Shown here: in pieces, positions 14,543-24,089 of the stretch | Position numbering within the stretch: the first letter of the stretch is position 1 | Layout of the letters: each line of letters opens with the position of its first letter | Assembly (NCBI GenBank): GCA_021372945.1 | Contig: JAJFTK010000098.1 | Span: 1 to 55,332 of the forward strand | Source: Planctomycetaceae bacterium | GTDB lineage: Bacteria > Planctomycetota > Phycisphaerae > Sedimentisphaerales > Anaerohalosphaeraceae | DNA length: 55,332 nt | Reading direction: 5' to 3' | The notes under the pieces: model-generated | What the model saw: the letters and a program-made list of their open reading frames with translations, nothing else | Database searches by the model: none | Told to the model about the DNA's origin: nothing | Program-made: the position numbers and the translations under genes

Positions 14543-15931
14543 ATGAGCCTGGTTTTTGAAACGGTTATTTCCGAGGGCATCGGCGACATGAGCTATCTGG
14601 TCGGCGATGATGCAGCAGGCATTGCCGCTGTAATCGACCCGCGTCCCGATTGTGACGATTACATCCGCATCGCCCGAAAGCACCGTGTCGCGATTCGCCA
14701 CATCATTCAAACGCACATCCACGAAGATTTCGTCAGCGGTGTTCGGCAATTGGCAGCGCGGGTAGGCAACGCGACAATTCATGTCGGCCGCTCTGAAGAA
14801 GACGAGTACGGCTATTCTGCAAACCTGCTGAGGCAGGACGATACCATTGAGCTGGGTTCCGTGTCGCTTCGCGTTCATTACACGCCGGGACACACGCCGG
14901 AACATATTGCCCTGCTGGCAAGTGAAAAGGGCCGCTCGAGCCCCTACGCCGTCTTTACGGGCGGTTCCCTCTTGATCAACGCCGTCGGACGCAGCGATCT
15001 GCTCGGCCCCGAGCGTTTCGATGAAATGCTGCAAAAGCAATATCGCACGCTCACGGAATTTTACGCAAGACTGGACGATGGTGTGATCGTGCACCCGACG
15101 CACGGGCACGGTTCGGCATGCGGGTCGGCCATCGGAGATCGTGTTAGTTCCACGATCGGCTATGAACGCGCCACGAATAAATACATGAAAGCCGGATCCT
15201 ATGAGGAGTTTAAGAAGCTTTCGGTCGAGGATCTGTCGCAGCGGCCGGTCTATTATCCGCGGCTGAAAGTCATTAACACGGAAGGCCCGCAGGTATTTGG
15301 ATATAGGCCGATTGCCCCCGCCCTGACGCCGCATGAATTCAATGAATTAGCGCAATCCGCCGACAGCACCGTAATCGATACGCGTTCGATGCTTGAGTTC
15401 GGCGGCGGCCACATTGCCGGCGCCATGAACATCGAAGATCGCGGAGAATTATCCGTTTGGGCCGGATGGATGCTGGACCCCGGCCAGCCGCTGGCCCTGG
15501 TTCTCAAAGATGATAGCAAGCTCGATGAGGTCGCAGCGTTCTTCTGGCGTACGGGATTTACAAAGTTTGTCGGGTACCTCGTTGGCGGCATGCCTGCATG
15601 GGCGCAATCCGGCTTGCCGCTGGAATGCCTGCCGCAAATCGACGTCCACAAACTGCATGAAAATCTCGGCCACATGCAAATAGTGGATGTACGATCTGAT
15701 AACGAATGGAAGAGCGGGCGCGTTGCCGGAGCCAAACACATTTACCTGCCTCAACTTCCAAAGCGCATGTCGGAGTTGGACAAGGCGGCGCCGACCGTGA
15801 CGTATTGCGGCAGCGGCTACCGTGCCAGCATCGCGGCAAGCCTGCTCAAAAGAGCGGGGTTCGCCGATGTCCGCAATGTCCCCGGAAGCTGGGGCGCATG
15901 GCGAAAGGCGGATTTACCGATTGAAAAATAA
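14543..15931 (+). CDS. CstB-like persulfide dioxygenase with two rhodanese domains
   Basis: The product is 462 residues from MSLVFETV at 14543. N-terminal part (1-250): a metallo-beta-lactamase fold with THIHEDFVSG (H58, H60, D62), YTPGHTPEH, VFTGGSLLI and VHPTHGHG, the non-heme iron ligands of persulfide dioxygenases; F in place of the second H of HxDH is usual for the CstB branch. Middle (about 265-360): a rhodanese homology domain without a catalytic Cys (VIDTRSMLEFGGGHIAGAMN). C-terminal (about 370-462): an active-type rhodanese with CGSGYRA and VPGSWGAW. This is the three-domain order of CstB, which oxidises glutathione or CoA persulfides and yields thiosulfate. It is likely used for sulfide detoxification. 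It stands alone. Confidence 0.85.
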   Translation: MSLVFETVISEGIGDMSYLVGDDAAGIAAVIDPRPDCDDYIRIARKHRVAIRHIIQTHIHEDFVSGVRQLAARVGNATIHVGRSEEDEYGYSANLLRQDDTIELGSVSLRVHYTPGHTPEHIALLASEKGRSSPYAVFTGGSLLINAVGRSDLLGPERFDEMLQKQYRTLTEFYARLDDGVIVHPTHGHGSACGSAIGDRVSSTIGYERATNKYMKAGSYEEFKKLSVEDLSQRPVYYPRLKVINTEGPQVFGYRPIAPALTPHEFNELAQSADSTVIDTRSMLEFGGGHIAGAMNIEDRGELSVWAGWMLDPGQPLALVLKDDSKLDEVAAFFWRTGFTKFVGYLVGGMPAWAQSGLPLECLPQIDVHKLHENLGHMQIVDVRSDNEWKSGRVAGAKHIYLPQLPKRMSELDKAAPTVTYCGSGYRASIAASLLKRAGFADVRNVPGSWGAWRKADLPIEK

Positions 15932-16094
15932 GTACGTTGTGAAAAAAGCGTTCGTGGTGATGCTGATGAGCTTTTAATCGCAAAGATCTTTGCCAATGGG
16001 ATTTGCTGAACCGGCTTTTTGAGCTCGTAAGCGGGACAGGCGCTCATGACTTTTAAAAAAATGTCATTTTCGCGAATTTAATCATGGCTTGCGT

Positions 16095-16123
16095 TTGACC
16101 CTGCCGGGCCTTTCTGCTATACT
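16095..16123 (+). promoter_or_regulatory. sigma70-type promoter for the KamA-like gene
   Basis: TTGACC (16095-16100), a 17-base spacer and TATACT (16118-16123) lie about 40 bases upstream of the ATG at 16165. Confidence 0.65.
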
Positions 16124-16164
16124 TGGACCGTAATGTTAACCAATGAAGAGAAACGGGGGCCGAT

Positions 16165-17286
16165 ATGCGACACTTTAATTCATTGGAAAACCTGGACCAG
16201 CTTGGCTCTGCACAAAAGACAAGGCTGAATGCCGTCACACAGAGATTTGCATTCCGCAGCAACGAGTATTATCTTTCACTCATCGACTGGGACGACCCGC
16301 TCGACCCCATCCGCCGCATCATCATTCCCTCGCTGGATGAACTGCGCGACGGCGGCCGCATGGACCCGTCCGATGAGCACAGCTACACCGTCCTGCCCGG
16401 CCTGGAGCACAAATATAATTCGACCGCGCTGCTGCTGGTCAGCAATGCCTGCGAGGGCATCTGCCGTTATTGTTTTCGCAAGCGGGTCTTCATCCGCCCG
16501 CAGAAAGAAACCCTCAACGACCTGGACGCCGCGATAGAGTATATCGGCGCGCATACGGAGATTACCAATGTCCTGCTTACCGGCGGCGATCCGCTGGTCC
16601 TGCCCACCGCCAGGCTGTCGCACATCATCGGAAAACTGCGCGGCATCGAGCACGTGCAGATCATTCGCATCGGCAGCCGTGTCCCGGTATTTAATCCGTT
16701 TCGCATTCTCGACGACCCCACGCTGGCCGACTTGCTTGACAAGTACAGCCTCCCGTCCAAGAAGATCTACATCATGACGCATTTCTGCCATCCGCGCGAA
16801 CTCACGGAAACAGCGATCCGCGCCGTGACAATCTTGCAGAAGGCCGGCGCCATCATCACGAATCAGTGCCCGCTCATCCGCGGCGTCAACGACGACCCCG
16901 CTGCGCTTGCCGAGCTGCTGCGCAAGGCCTCCTTCGCCGGCATCGTGCCGTATTATCTCTTCCAGTGCCGACCGGCACTGGGCAATTACGCCTACACCGT
17001 GCCCATCGAAGAAGGCTATCACATCCAGGAGGCCGCCAAGGCCATGGTCTCGGGCCTGGCCAAGCGCATCCGCTTTGTCATGTCGCACTCCACCGGAAAG
17101 ATCCAGATCCTCGCCGTCACGGACGAACATGCGATCTTCAAATATCATCGCGCCGCCAATGATGAAGACAGCGGCAAAGTCCTTATCTGCAGATCCAATC
17201 CGGCAGCCCGCTGGCTGGAGGATTATGAAGAGTGCAGCCCGGATCGATATGATCCGGACGTGTGTGGTTTGGAAGATCACAATTGA
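16165..17286 (+). CDS. KamA-family radical SAM aminomutase-like enzyme
   Basis: The product is 373 residues. The radical SAM cluster motif is CEGICRYC (C96, C100, C103), followed by RKRVF and NVLLTGGDPLVLP, characteristic of lysine 2,3-aminomutase-like proteins. The region near the end, SHSTGKIQILA, has a lysine where the PLP Schiff-base lysine is expected, so a PLP-dependent 2,3-aminomutase is plausible. It lacks the longer C-terminal part of clostridial KAM. It could act on free lysine or another amino acid, or be an EpmB relative that modifies elongation factor P; no EF-P or EpmA gene is near. It is monocistronic, with promoter and terminator both visible. Confidence 0.85.
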   Translation: MRHFNSLENLDQLGSAQKTRLNAVTQRFAFRSNEYYLSLIDWDDPLDPIRRIIIPSLDELRDGGRMDPSDEHSYTVLPGLEHKYNSTALLLVSNACEGICRYCFRKRVFIRPQKETLNDLDAAIEYIGAHTEITNVLLTGGDPLVLPTARLSHIIGKLRGIEHVQIIRIGSRVPVFNPFRILDDPTLADLLDKYSLPSKKIYIMTHFCHPRELTETAIRAVTILQKAGAIITNQCPLIRGVNDDPAALAELLRKASFAGIVPYYLFQCRPALGNYAYTVPIEEGYHIQEAAKAMVSGLAKRIRFVMSHSTGKIQILAVTDEHAIFKYHRAANDEDSGKVLICRSNPAARWLEDYEECSPDRYDPDVCGLEDHN

Positions 17287-17313
17287 TCGGATCTGTTCAG
17301 CAGTGCGCAAATA

Positions 17314-17342
17314 AAAGGGACAGGCGTGATGCCTGCCCCTTT
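17314..17342. terminator. Bidirectional terminator between the KamA-like gene and carB
   Basis: AAAGGGACAGGC and GCCTGCCCCTTT pair (one mismatch) around GTGAT. On the minus strand the stem is followed by TTTTATTTG, fitting termination of carB; the plus strand ends the KamA-like transcript. Confidence 0.7.
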
Positions 17343-17382
17343 GATTGCTATCGACTCACGATTCACGACTCACAACTATTGA

Positions 17383-20300
17383 CTATTTGATCGCGGCGTG
17401 ATACTCCTGCAAGGACTTGACCGACGCATCCGACTGCATCCGGGCCGCGATGCCCCGCGCCGTCGCCGCCGCCGCGGTCGCCGTCGTGATATACGAGATC
17501 TTATACTTGATCGCCGCCTTGCGAATGTACGAATCATCATGCTGGCTCTGCTTGCCGTCCGGCGTGTTGATGATCAGTTGGATTTCCTTGTTCTTGATCT
17601 GATCCACGATGTGCGGGCGGCCTTCGTGCATCTTCAGGATCTTCTCCGCTTTGATGCCGTGCGCGTTCAAATGCTTAAACGTGCCGTCCGTGGCGACGAT
17701 CCGAAATCCCATCGCGGCGAATTGCCTGGCCGTTTCGAGGATCTGCTTTTTGTCATCATCCGCGACCGTGATCAGCACCGTTCCCGCCAGCGGCAGCGTC
17801 TCCTGCGCGGCCTCCTCCGCCTTGAAGAACGCCACTCCGGGTGAATCCGCCAGACCGAGCACCTCCCCGGTGGACCGCATCTCCGGCCCCAGCAGCGGAT
17901 CCACTTCCGGGAACATCCGGAATGGGAATACCGCCTCCTTCACGCCGTAATGCGGTACCTTTCTCTTCTTGAGCTTCAGGTCGGACAGCTTCTTGCCCAG
18001 CATCACCTGCGTGGCCAGCCGCGCCATCGACAGCCCGCATACCTTCGACACCAGCGGCACCGTCCGCGAGGCCCGCGGGTTGGCCTCCAGTACGTACACC
18101 TTATCCTCGGCGATGGCGTACTGGATATTCATCAGGCCGACCACCTTCAGCGCGATGGCGATCCGTTTGGTGTACTCTTCGATCGTCGCCAGGTGCTTCT
18201 TCGGGATCGACACCGACGGCAGGATGCAGGCCGAATCGCCCGAGTGAATGCCCGCCAGCTCGATGTGCTCCATCACCGCCGGCACGAACGCATCGGTGCC
18301 GTCGGCGATGGCATCCGCCTCGGATTCGATGGCATTCGTCAGGAACTTATCGATCAGGATGGGCTTTTCGGGCGTGACCTCGACCGCCGCCTCCATGTAG
18401 CGCGTCAGCATCGGGTCATCATAAACCACTTCCATGCCGCGCCCGCCCAGCACATACGAAGGCCGCACCATCAGCGGGTAGCCGATCTGCCGCGCCAGCT
18501 TCAGCGCCTCTTGGACGTTCGTTGCCGAGCCCGCCTTCGGCATCGGGATGTCCAGTTTCTCCATCGCCGCGCGGAACATCTCGCGATCCTCGGCCAGGTC
18601 GATCGACCTGGTGGATGTGCCGATGACCTTCACGCCGGCCTCTTCAAGCTGCCGCGCGATGTTCAGCGGCGTCTGCCCGCCGAACTGCACGATGACGCCT
18701 TCCGGTTTTTCCTTCTCATAGATGCTCAGCACGTCCTCGACCGTCAGCGGTTCAAAATACAGCTTGTCCGAGGTATCGTAATCCGTCGAGACCGTCTCGG
18801 GGTTGCAGTTCACCATGATCGTTTCAATGCCCTCGTCCCGCAGCGTAAACGCCGCGTGCACACAACAGTAGTCAAACTCAATCCCTTGCCCGATGCGGTT
18901 GGGTCCGCCGCCCAGCACCATGACCTTGCGGTTCTTCGTCGTGCCGACGCTGTCCTTTGCATTGTACGTGCTGTAGTAATAGGCCGCGTTCTCTACGCCG
19001 CTTACAGGTACAGGCTCCCAAGCCTCCACGATGCCCAGCGCGATGCGCTGTTTGCGGATCGTCTCTTCCGTGACGCACAGGATCTTGGCCAGGTACCGGT
19101 CCGCGAACCCATCCTTCTTGGCCTGCTTAAGCAGCGCATCCGGCAAGGCCTTGCCTTTATACTTCAGCAGTTTTGCTTCAAGATCGACCAGTTCCTTCAT
19201 CTGTTCGATGAACCAGACCTTGATATCCGTCAGCGTGTGCAGGTCCTCGACCTTGGCGCCCTTGCGAAGCGCCTCGTACATCAGCCACTGCCGTTCACTG
19301 GTTGGGAACTTCAGCCGTTCCATCAGTTCATCAAGCGAAAGCTGGTTGAAGTACTTGGCGAACCCGAGCCCGTACCGGCCGTTTTCCAACGAGCGGATGG
19401 CTTTCAAGAAAGCCTCTTTGTAGTTCTTACCGATGCTCATCACCTCGCCGACGGCCCGCATCTGCGTACCGAGCTTGTCTTCGATGCCTTTGAACTTTTC
19501 GAAGGCCCAGCGCGCGAATTTGACCACGACGTAATCGCCCGAGGGCGTGTACTTATCCAGGGTTCCATCGCGCCAGTAGGGGATCTCGTCAAGCGTCAGC
19601 CCGCCGGCCAGCATCGAGCTGACCATCGCGATCGGAAACCCGGTGGCCTTCGAGGCCAGCGCCGATGACCGCGACGTTCGCGGATTGATCTCGATCACCA
19701 CGACGCGGTCCGAATTCGGGTCATGAGCGAACTGTACATTGGTGCCGCCGATAACGCCGATGGCATCTACGATGTCGTAAGCATATTTCTGCAGGCGGGC
19801 CTGCAGTTCCTTGCTGATGGTCAGCATCGGAGCGGTGCAGTACGAATCGCCGGTATGCACGCCCATGGCATCGACGTTCTCAATGAAGCAGACGGTGATC
19901 TTCTGCCCCTTGGCATCCCGCACGACCTCCAGCTCCAGTTCCTCCCATCCCAAAACCGATTCTTCGATGAGGATCTGTCCGACGAGGCTGGCGGCGATGC
20001 CCCGAGCCGCGACCGTCTGGAGTTCATCAATGTTATACACGATCCCGCCGCCGGTACCGCCCATCGTATAGGCCGGACGAACAACGACAGGGTAGCCCAT
20101 CTCGGAGGCGATCTTCTCGGCGTCTTCCACGGTGTAGGCCGGGGCGCTCTTGGGCATATCGATGCCCAGCCGGTTCATCGTGTTTTTGAACTCGATACGA
20201 TCCTCGCCCCGTTCGATGGCGTCGATCTGCACGCCGATGACCTTGACCCCGTACTTGTCCAGTACCCCCTTCTTGGCCAGTTCCGATGACAAATTCAATC

Positions 20301-20583
20301 CGCTCTGGCCGCCCAGGTTCGGCAGCAGGGCGTCCGGCCGTTCCTTTTCGATGATCTTGGCCATCGTCTGCCAGTTCAGCGGCTCGATATACGTCACGTC
20401 CGCCATGCCCGGGTCGGTCATGATCGTCGCCGGGTTGGAATTCACCAGCACGATCTTGTAGCCCATCTTGCGAAGCGCCTTGCAGGCCTGCGTCCCTGAA
20501 TAGTCAAACTCACAGGCTTGCCCGATGATAATAGGACCCGACCCGATGATCATTATCTTATGTATATCCTTGCGTTTGGGCAT
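17383..20583 (-). CDS. carB: Carbamoyl-phosphate synthase large subunit
   Basis: CarB makes carbamoyl phosphate from ammonia (supplied by CarA), bicarbonate and two ATP, for pyrimidines and arginine. The product is 1066 residues, full length. Two homologous ATP-grasp halves are visible: first half with [37 protein letters not shown] and [21 protein letters not shown]; second half with [38 protein letters not shown] and [17 protein letters not shown]. The C-terminal allosteric MGS-like domain (from about 940) has [11 protein letters not shown] and [21 protein letters not shown] precedes the ATG. carA is not adjacent in this window. Confidence 0.97.
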   Translation of the reverse strand: [1066 protein letters not shown]

Positions 20584-20696
20584 CTTTGATTCTCCTGCAG
20601 AAGTTCGTCGTCTTTTAAGCCAATTACATCGCCGCCGTCCGGAAGTTCAGTCATGCACTGTTTAAGCTTTGTAAGTAAACAGTTCAAATTGCGGTC

Positions 20697-20725
20697 AATA
20701 AAACCGACTGGCCCCTGTTTGTCAA
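20697..20725 (-). promoter_or_regulatory. Possible carB promoter; contents of the 20584-20885 gap
   Basis: On the minus strand TTGACA (20725-20720), a 17-base spacer and TTTATT (20702-20697) would start transcription about 105 bases before carB. The remaining gap up to the tRNA at 20886 shows no convincing gene. Confidence 0.4.
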
Positions 20726-20885
20726 TTCTATAAACGCTTATTGTAGCCATTAGCATGGTGAATAAAGCTTTCTCTGTGAGCTTTATCCGGAATAAGGAAA
20801 TCTCAATTCTCTTCAAAACTTGTTTTATACCCCTTGCAAGGGCCTTCTTGAAACGGTACATTACGCCTCTGGCCTTTGGCCACCC

Positions 20886-20972
20886 GGAGAGGTGTCGGAG
20901 CGGCTGATCGAGCTGGTTTCGAAAACCAGTGTGCTCGTAAGAGTACCGCGGGTTCGAATCCCGCCCTCTCCG
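20886..20972 (+). tRNA. tRNA-Ser (CGA)
   Basis: This is an 87-base class II tRNA. The acceptor arm GGAGAGG pairs with CCTCTCC, followed by discriminator G; the anticodon arm CTGGT-TTCGAAA-ACCAG gives anticodon CGA; a long variable arm (GTGCTCGTAAGAGTAC) is typical of serine tRNA; the T arm is GCGGGTTCGAATCCCGC. CCA is not encoded. An inverted repeat GAACGG-CAGG-CCGTTC follows at 20989-21004 and may end the transcript. Confidence 0.96.
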
Positions 20973-21003
20973 TTCTTCGCTGCGCTGCGAACGGCAGGCC
21001 GTT
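20960..21003 (+). repeat. 44-bp direct repeat, copy 1 (includes the tRNA 3' end)
   Basis: The sequence begins with the last 13 bases of tRNA-Ser (CCCGCCCTCTCCG) and continues through TTCTTCGCTGCGCTGCGAAC to GGCAGGCCGTT. It is identical to 21309-21352. The two copies bracket the GIY-YIG gene. Confidence 0.9.
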
Positions 21004-21049
21004 CTAAACTATTTTAAGATGCATGCTTTTGTACCTGGTGAGTGAGGCC

Positions 21050-21298
21050 ATGTGGTACACTTATGTCTTGAAAATGGCCGATGGCGAGTACTACGTTGGA
21101 TCCACCAACGACTTAAAGAGGCGAATGCAAGAGCATGCTGCCGGAAGGGATACAGCAACAAAATGGCGACTGCCGGTACACTTGGACGCCTATATCGCGG
21201 TGAATTTGGAGAGCACGGCTCGCAGTCTTGAAAAGTATCTCAAGACATCCTCTGGTAAAGCAACCCTGAGGAAGAGAATTTTACCCGGCGAAGCGTAG
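21050..21298 (+). CDS. Small GIY-YIG nuclease domain protein
   Basis: The product is 82 residues from the ATG at 21050 (a preceding ATG at 21023 would add nine residues). The single domain has YTYVLKMADGEYYVGSTNDL, the GIY-YIG core (here YVL and YVG), then RMQEHAAGRDTATK, a conserved E in the NLESTARSLEKYLKT helix, and SGKATLRKRI. It is the stand-alone YhbQ/UPF0213-type size. Nuclease activity is plausible, but the biological role of these stand-alone proteins is uncertain. The gene lies entirely between two copies of a 44-bp repeat containing the tRNA-Ser 3' end, which suggests it moves or moved as a cassette into this tRNA gene. Confidence 0.85.
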   Translation: MWYTYVLKMADGEYYVGSTNDLKRRMQEHAAGRDTATKWRLPVHLDAYIAVNLESTARSLEKYLKTSSGKATLRKRILPGEA

Positions 21299-21308
21299 CG
21301 TAGTCGGG

Positions 21309-21352
21309 CCCGCCCTCTCCGTTCTTCGCTGCGCTGCGAACGGCAGGCCGTT
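21309..21352 (+). repeat. 44-bp direct repeat, copy 2
   Basis: This is a perfect copy of 20960-21003, starting 11 bases after the GIY-YIG stop codon. A decayed third partial copy follows at about 21372-21401 (TTCGAGCGGCAGGGGGTTCC then ATTGCATTTT, against the 21336-21365 segment). Confidence 0.9.
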
Positions 21353-21412
21353 TCATTGCATTTCGTTTCACTTCGAGCGGCAGGGGGTTCCATTGCATTT
21401 TCCTGCTAAATG

Positions 21413-21441
21413 TTGACAAGACAGGCCGATTTTTATAAAAT
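21413..21441 (+). promoter_or_regulatory. sigma70-type promoter for the GH9 gene
   Basis: A perfect TTGACA (21413-21418), 17-base spacer and TAAAAT (21436-21441) lie about 42 bases before the ATG at 21483. Confidence 0.65.
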
Positions 21442-21482
21442 GGGTTCTATTAGCATCCATAACCACATCCATGAGGCGGGAT

Positions 21483-24013
21483 ATGAAAAAAGCAGCAGGG
21501 CTTATTGTAGCGTTGTCGTTCCTGGTTCTTTCGACGAATTCATTCGCCTCCAGGCTTATCGAAGTAAAAGTCATTGACAAAGATTACATCATGGCCCGTT
21601 TTTTTGATGGCGAGGTTCTTTTTGTCGATGACGGGCTTGGGAGCACCGCCTACACGTCTGACCATAACACAGCCAATAACTATAAAGTGCTCTACGGCAG
21701 CGGACTGAATACGGCCAATGCCGTCCTCACGGCCAACTGGGTGATCAAATCCGCGGACGATGCAAACTATGGCGGAGCGGGTCTGAATCCCTTGGGGTGC
21801 TTCCGTAAATCCAAGCTCAACGGCATGGCGGAAATGGACTGGAGCGGTTCGGACTTTGTTTATGACCATACCATGGAACACACGATCTACTTGAGATTGC
21901 CGCATTCGATGGTGCAGGGCAGCGTCTATACGGTCGAGATGAACGCCAACACAAACTCAGATGTGCTCAGCCAAAGCGTGACATTCAATATTTTCAGCAG
22001 CCGCTCGGAATCGGTCCACGTGAACGTGGTGGGCTACCCGAGTGACGCAAGCATCAAAGCCGCCGACCTGTACATCTGGATGGGCAATGGCGGCGCGCGG
22101 GACTATGCGACGTTCGCCGGCAAGAAGGTTTACATTTATAATGTCGACACCGATACCGCGCAGGAGGTTGGGACGGTGGCGTTGTGGAAGAACAGCACGA
22201 ACAATGACGTGGGCTGGTTTAACCTGACCGCTTCGAACGTGTGGAAGGCCGATTTTACCGGCTTCAATACGCCGGGCACGTACCGGCTTGCCATCGAGGG
22301 GGTCGGCTGCAGCGAGGATTTCGAGATCAAAAGAGACATCTATTTCGAACCGTTCCGCGTCAGTACGCTGGGCTTTTTCTACATGCGGATCGGCCAGAAC
22401 GATCGCTACGGCACGATGCCCGTCCCGCGTCGGCCTCTGTACATCGCGGGCGTTTCGCCGGCGAATACCAAGGTCTATATCACCACGATGCAGCCATGGC
22501 ACGCTCAATGGGACAGCTTCTCAGGAGGCGATAAGTGGGATAATCCGCCTGGGCCGCTTACATGAAAGCGGGCAGTCCGCAAAACAACAATGCCTACGGG
22601 GGCCATTCCGATGCGCTGGATTGGGACAGGCATCTTGGACACATTTCCATTATTTATGACATGCTGCTGCCCTACATTCTGACCAATGGTAAACTGAACG
22701 AAGATGATCTGGGCATCGCCGAGAGCGGCAACGGCATTCCTGATATTCTGGACGAGGCCCGCAACGAGGTGGATTTCTGGCTCCGCCTGCGCGATGGAGA
22801 CGGCTACAGTCACGGCCTGACCAATCCCAATAGCAGCAACGTCCTCTACCAGGCGGGAACCACGCCGATTGCTGCGTGGGCCAGCGCTGCCAATGCCGCC
22901 ATGCTGGCCGATTGTTTTATGATCGCCGGACTGGACGATCTGAAGGTTACGTATCGCGACGCGGCGGTCACCGCCTATAATTATGCGTCGGCTCTGCCGG
23001 ACCCGATGCTCAGCGCCCAGCAGGACATCGGGCATGGAAGGATCCGGGGCAAAGACCTCAAGATGACGGCGGCCGCGTATCTGTATAACGTGACTGGAAA
23101 TACGGTTTACGAAGATATGGTTAATTCGCTGTCCTCAAGCGACATAACATCCAACACCTCCATAATAAATTATTATGACGAAAACAACGAAAACAATAAT
23201 AAGAATCAGCTTTGGGGCATAGCCGGTTGTCTGAGGACCCAACAACCAGTTCATTATCCGACTTTGTTCAGCCGGATGAAGGCTTCTGTTATCAACGAAG
23301 CCAAGAACGTGGAAGCGAATAACATGAACTTGCGACCTTCCCGCAGGGCCACCGATAATCTGTCCGGATATTGGAAGACCGCGCACAACGTGCAGCGGTC
23401 ACTCGTTGCGCATGCCGTTACCGACAGCAGCTCGGATAAAACGTTATTCGAGAAAGCCATGCTGCTGGAGGCGGACTGGGGCCTTGGACGCAACAGCGCG
23501 AATATCATTTATATGACGACCGCGACGACAAATCTTGCCGATAAGCGCAGCATTGAAAACGCTTATACCTCCGGCAGAGACGACGGCTCGCCCGGCGTGC
23601 ATCCCGGCCACACACCCTATATCAACACCGACGACTGGGCATCAGGTATGGTCATGGGCCGGCCGAGTTGGATGACTGATAAATGTTACCCCGCGTATTC
23701 CGGCTGGCCCAAAGCGGAAGGTTATTTCAATACCCGCTACGTCTGGGCGCACGCGGAATTTACACCCCAGCAGACCATGCGCGGCAAAATGGCTCTATAC
23801 GGCTACCTGTACGCGATTTATAAACAAACCGCCGACTTCGACGGCGACGCGGACGTTGACGCGGCGGATGCGGCGGTCCTTTTCAATACCTGGCTGAAGG
23901 TCCCGGCGGATGCCGGCTACGATTCGCGGGCAAACCTGTACGAAGATGCGGTCGGCGTTGTGGACCTATACGACTTTGCCGTCTTTGCCGGCAATTGGCT
24001 GATATCACCATGA
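21483..24013 (+). pseudogene. GH9 cellulase-like secreted protein, split by a one-base deletion
   Basis: The first frame runs from the ATG at 21483 (GAGGCGGGAT upstream) with a signal peptide and an N-terminal Ig-like cellulase domain, and stops at 22563-22565. The family sequence continues without a gap in another frame from about 22547: WAAYMKAGSPQNNNAYGGHS, then DALDWDRH (the GH9 DAxD catalytic-base region), GIAESGNGIPDILDEARNEV and, near the end, HAEFTPQQT. Adding one base near 22547 (CCG-CCTGGG to CCGGCCTGGG) restores a single protein of about 843 residues. The C-terminus has a dockerin-like pair (DFDGDADVDAADAAV ... DAVGVVDLYDFAVFAGNWL). It probably acts on beta-glucan outside the cytoplasm. 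An assembly error or a real lesion are both possible. Confidence 0.88.
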
Positions 24014-24089
24014 CAATTCAGCAAACGTATCATCGACGATGCAAGTGCGATCTAAAGGGGGCCAGAAAAGCTGCTGTAGTATCGTAACA

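Noticed and set aside
16276..17310. 344-codon minus-strand frame
   Set aside because: Antisense to the KamA-like gene, whose motifs are clear.
17950..19668. Open frame of 572 codons on the plus strand
   Set aside because: It is antisense to carB throughout, with Arg/His/Leu-rich composition typical of a shadow frame in GC-rich coding sequence.
20553..20861. 102-codon minus-strand frame upstream of carB
   Set aside because: It overlaps the carB start and the probable carB promoter, has no ribosome-binding site and looks like translated non-coding DNA.
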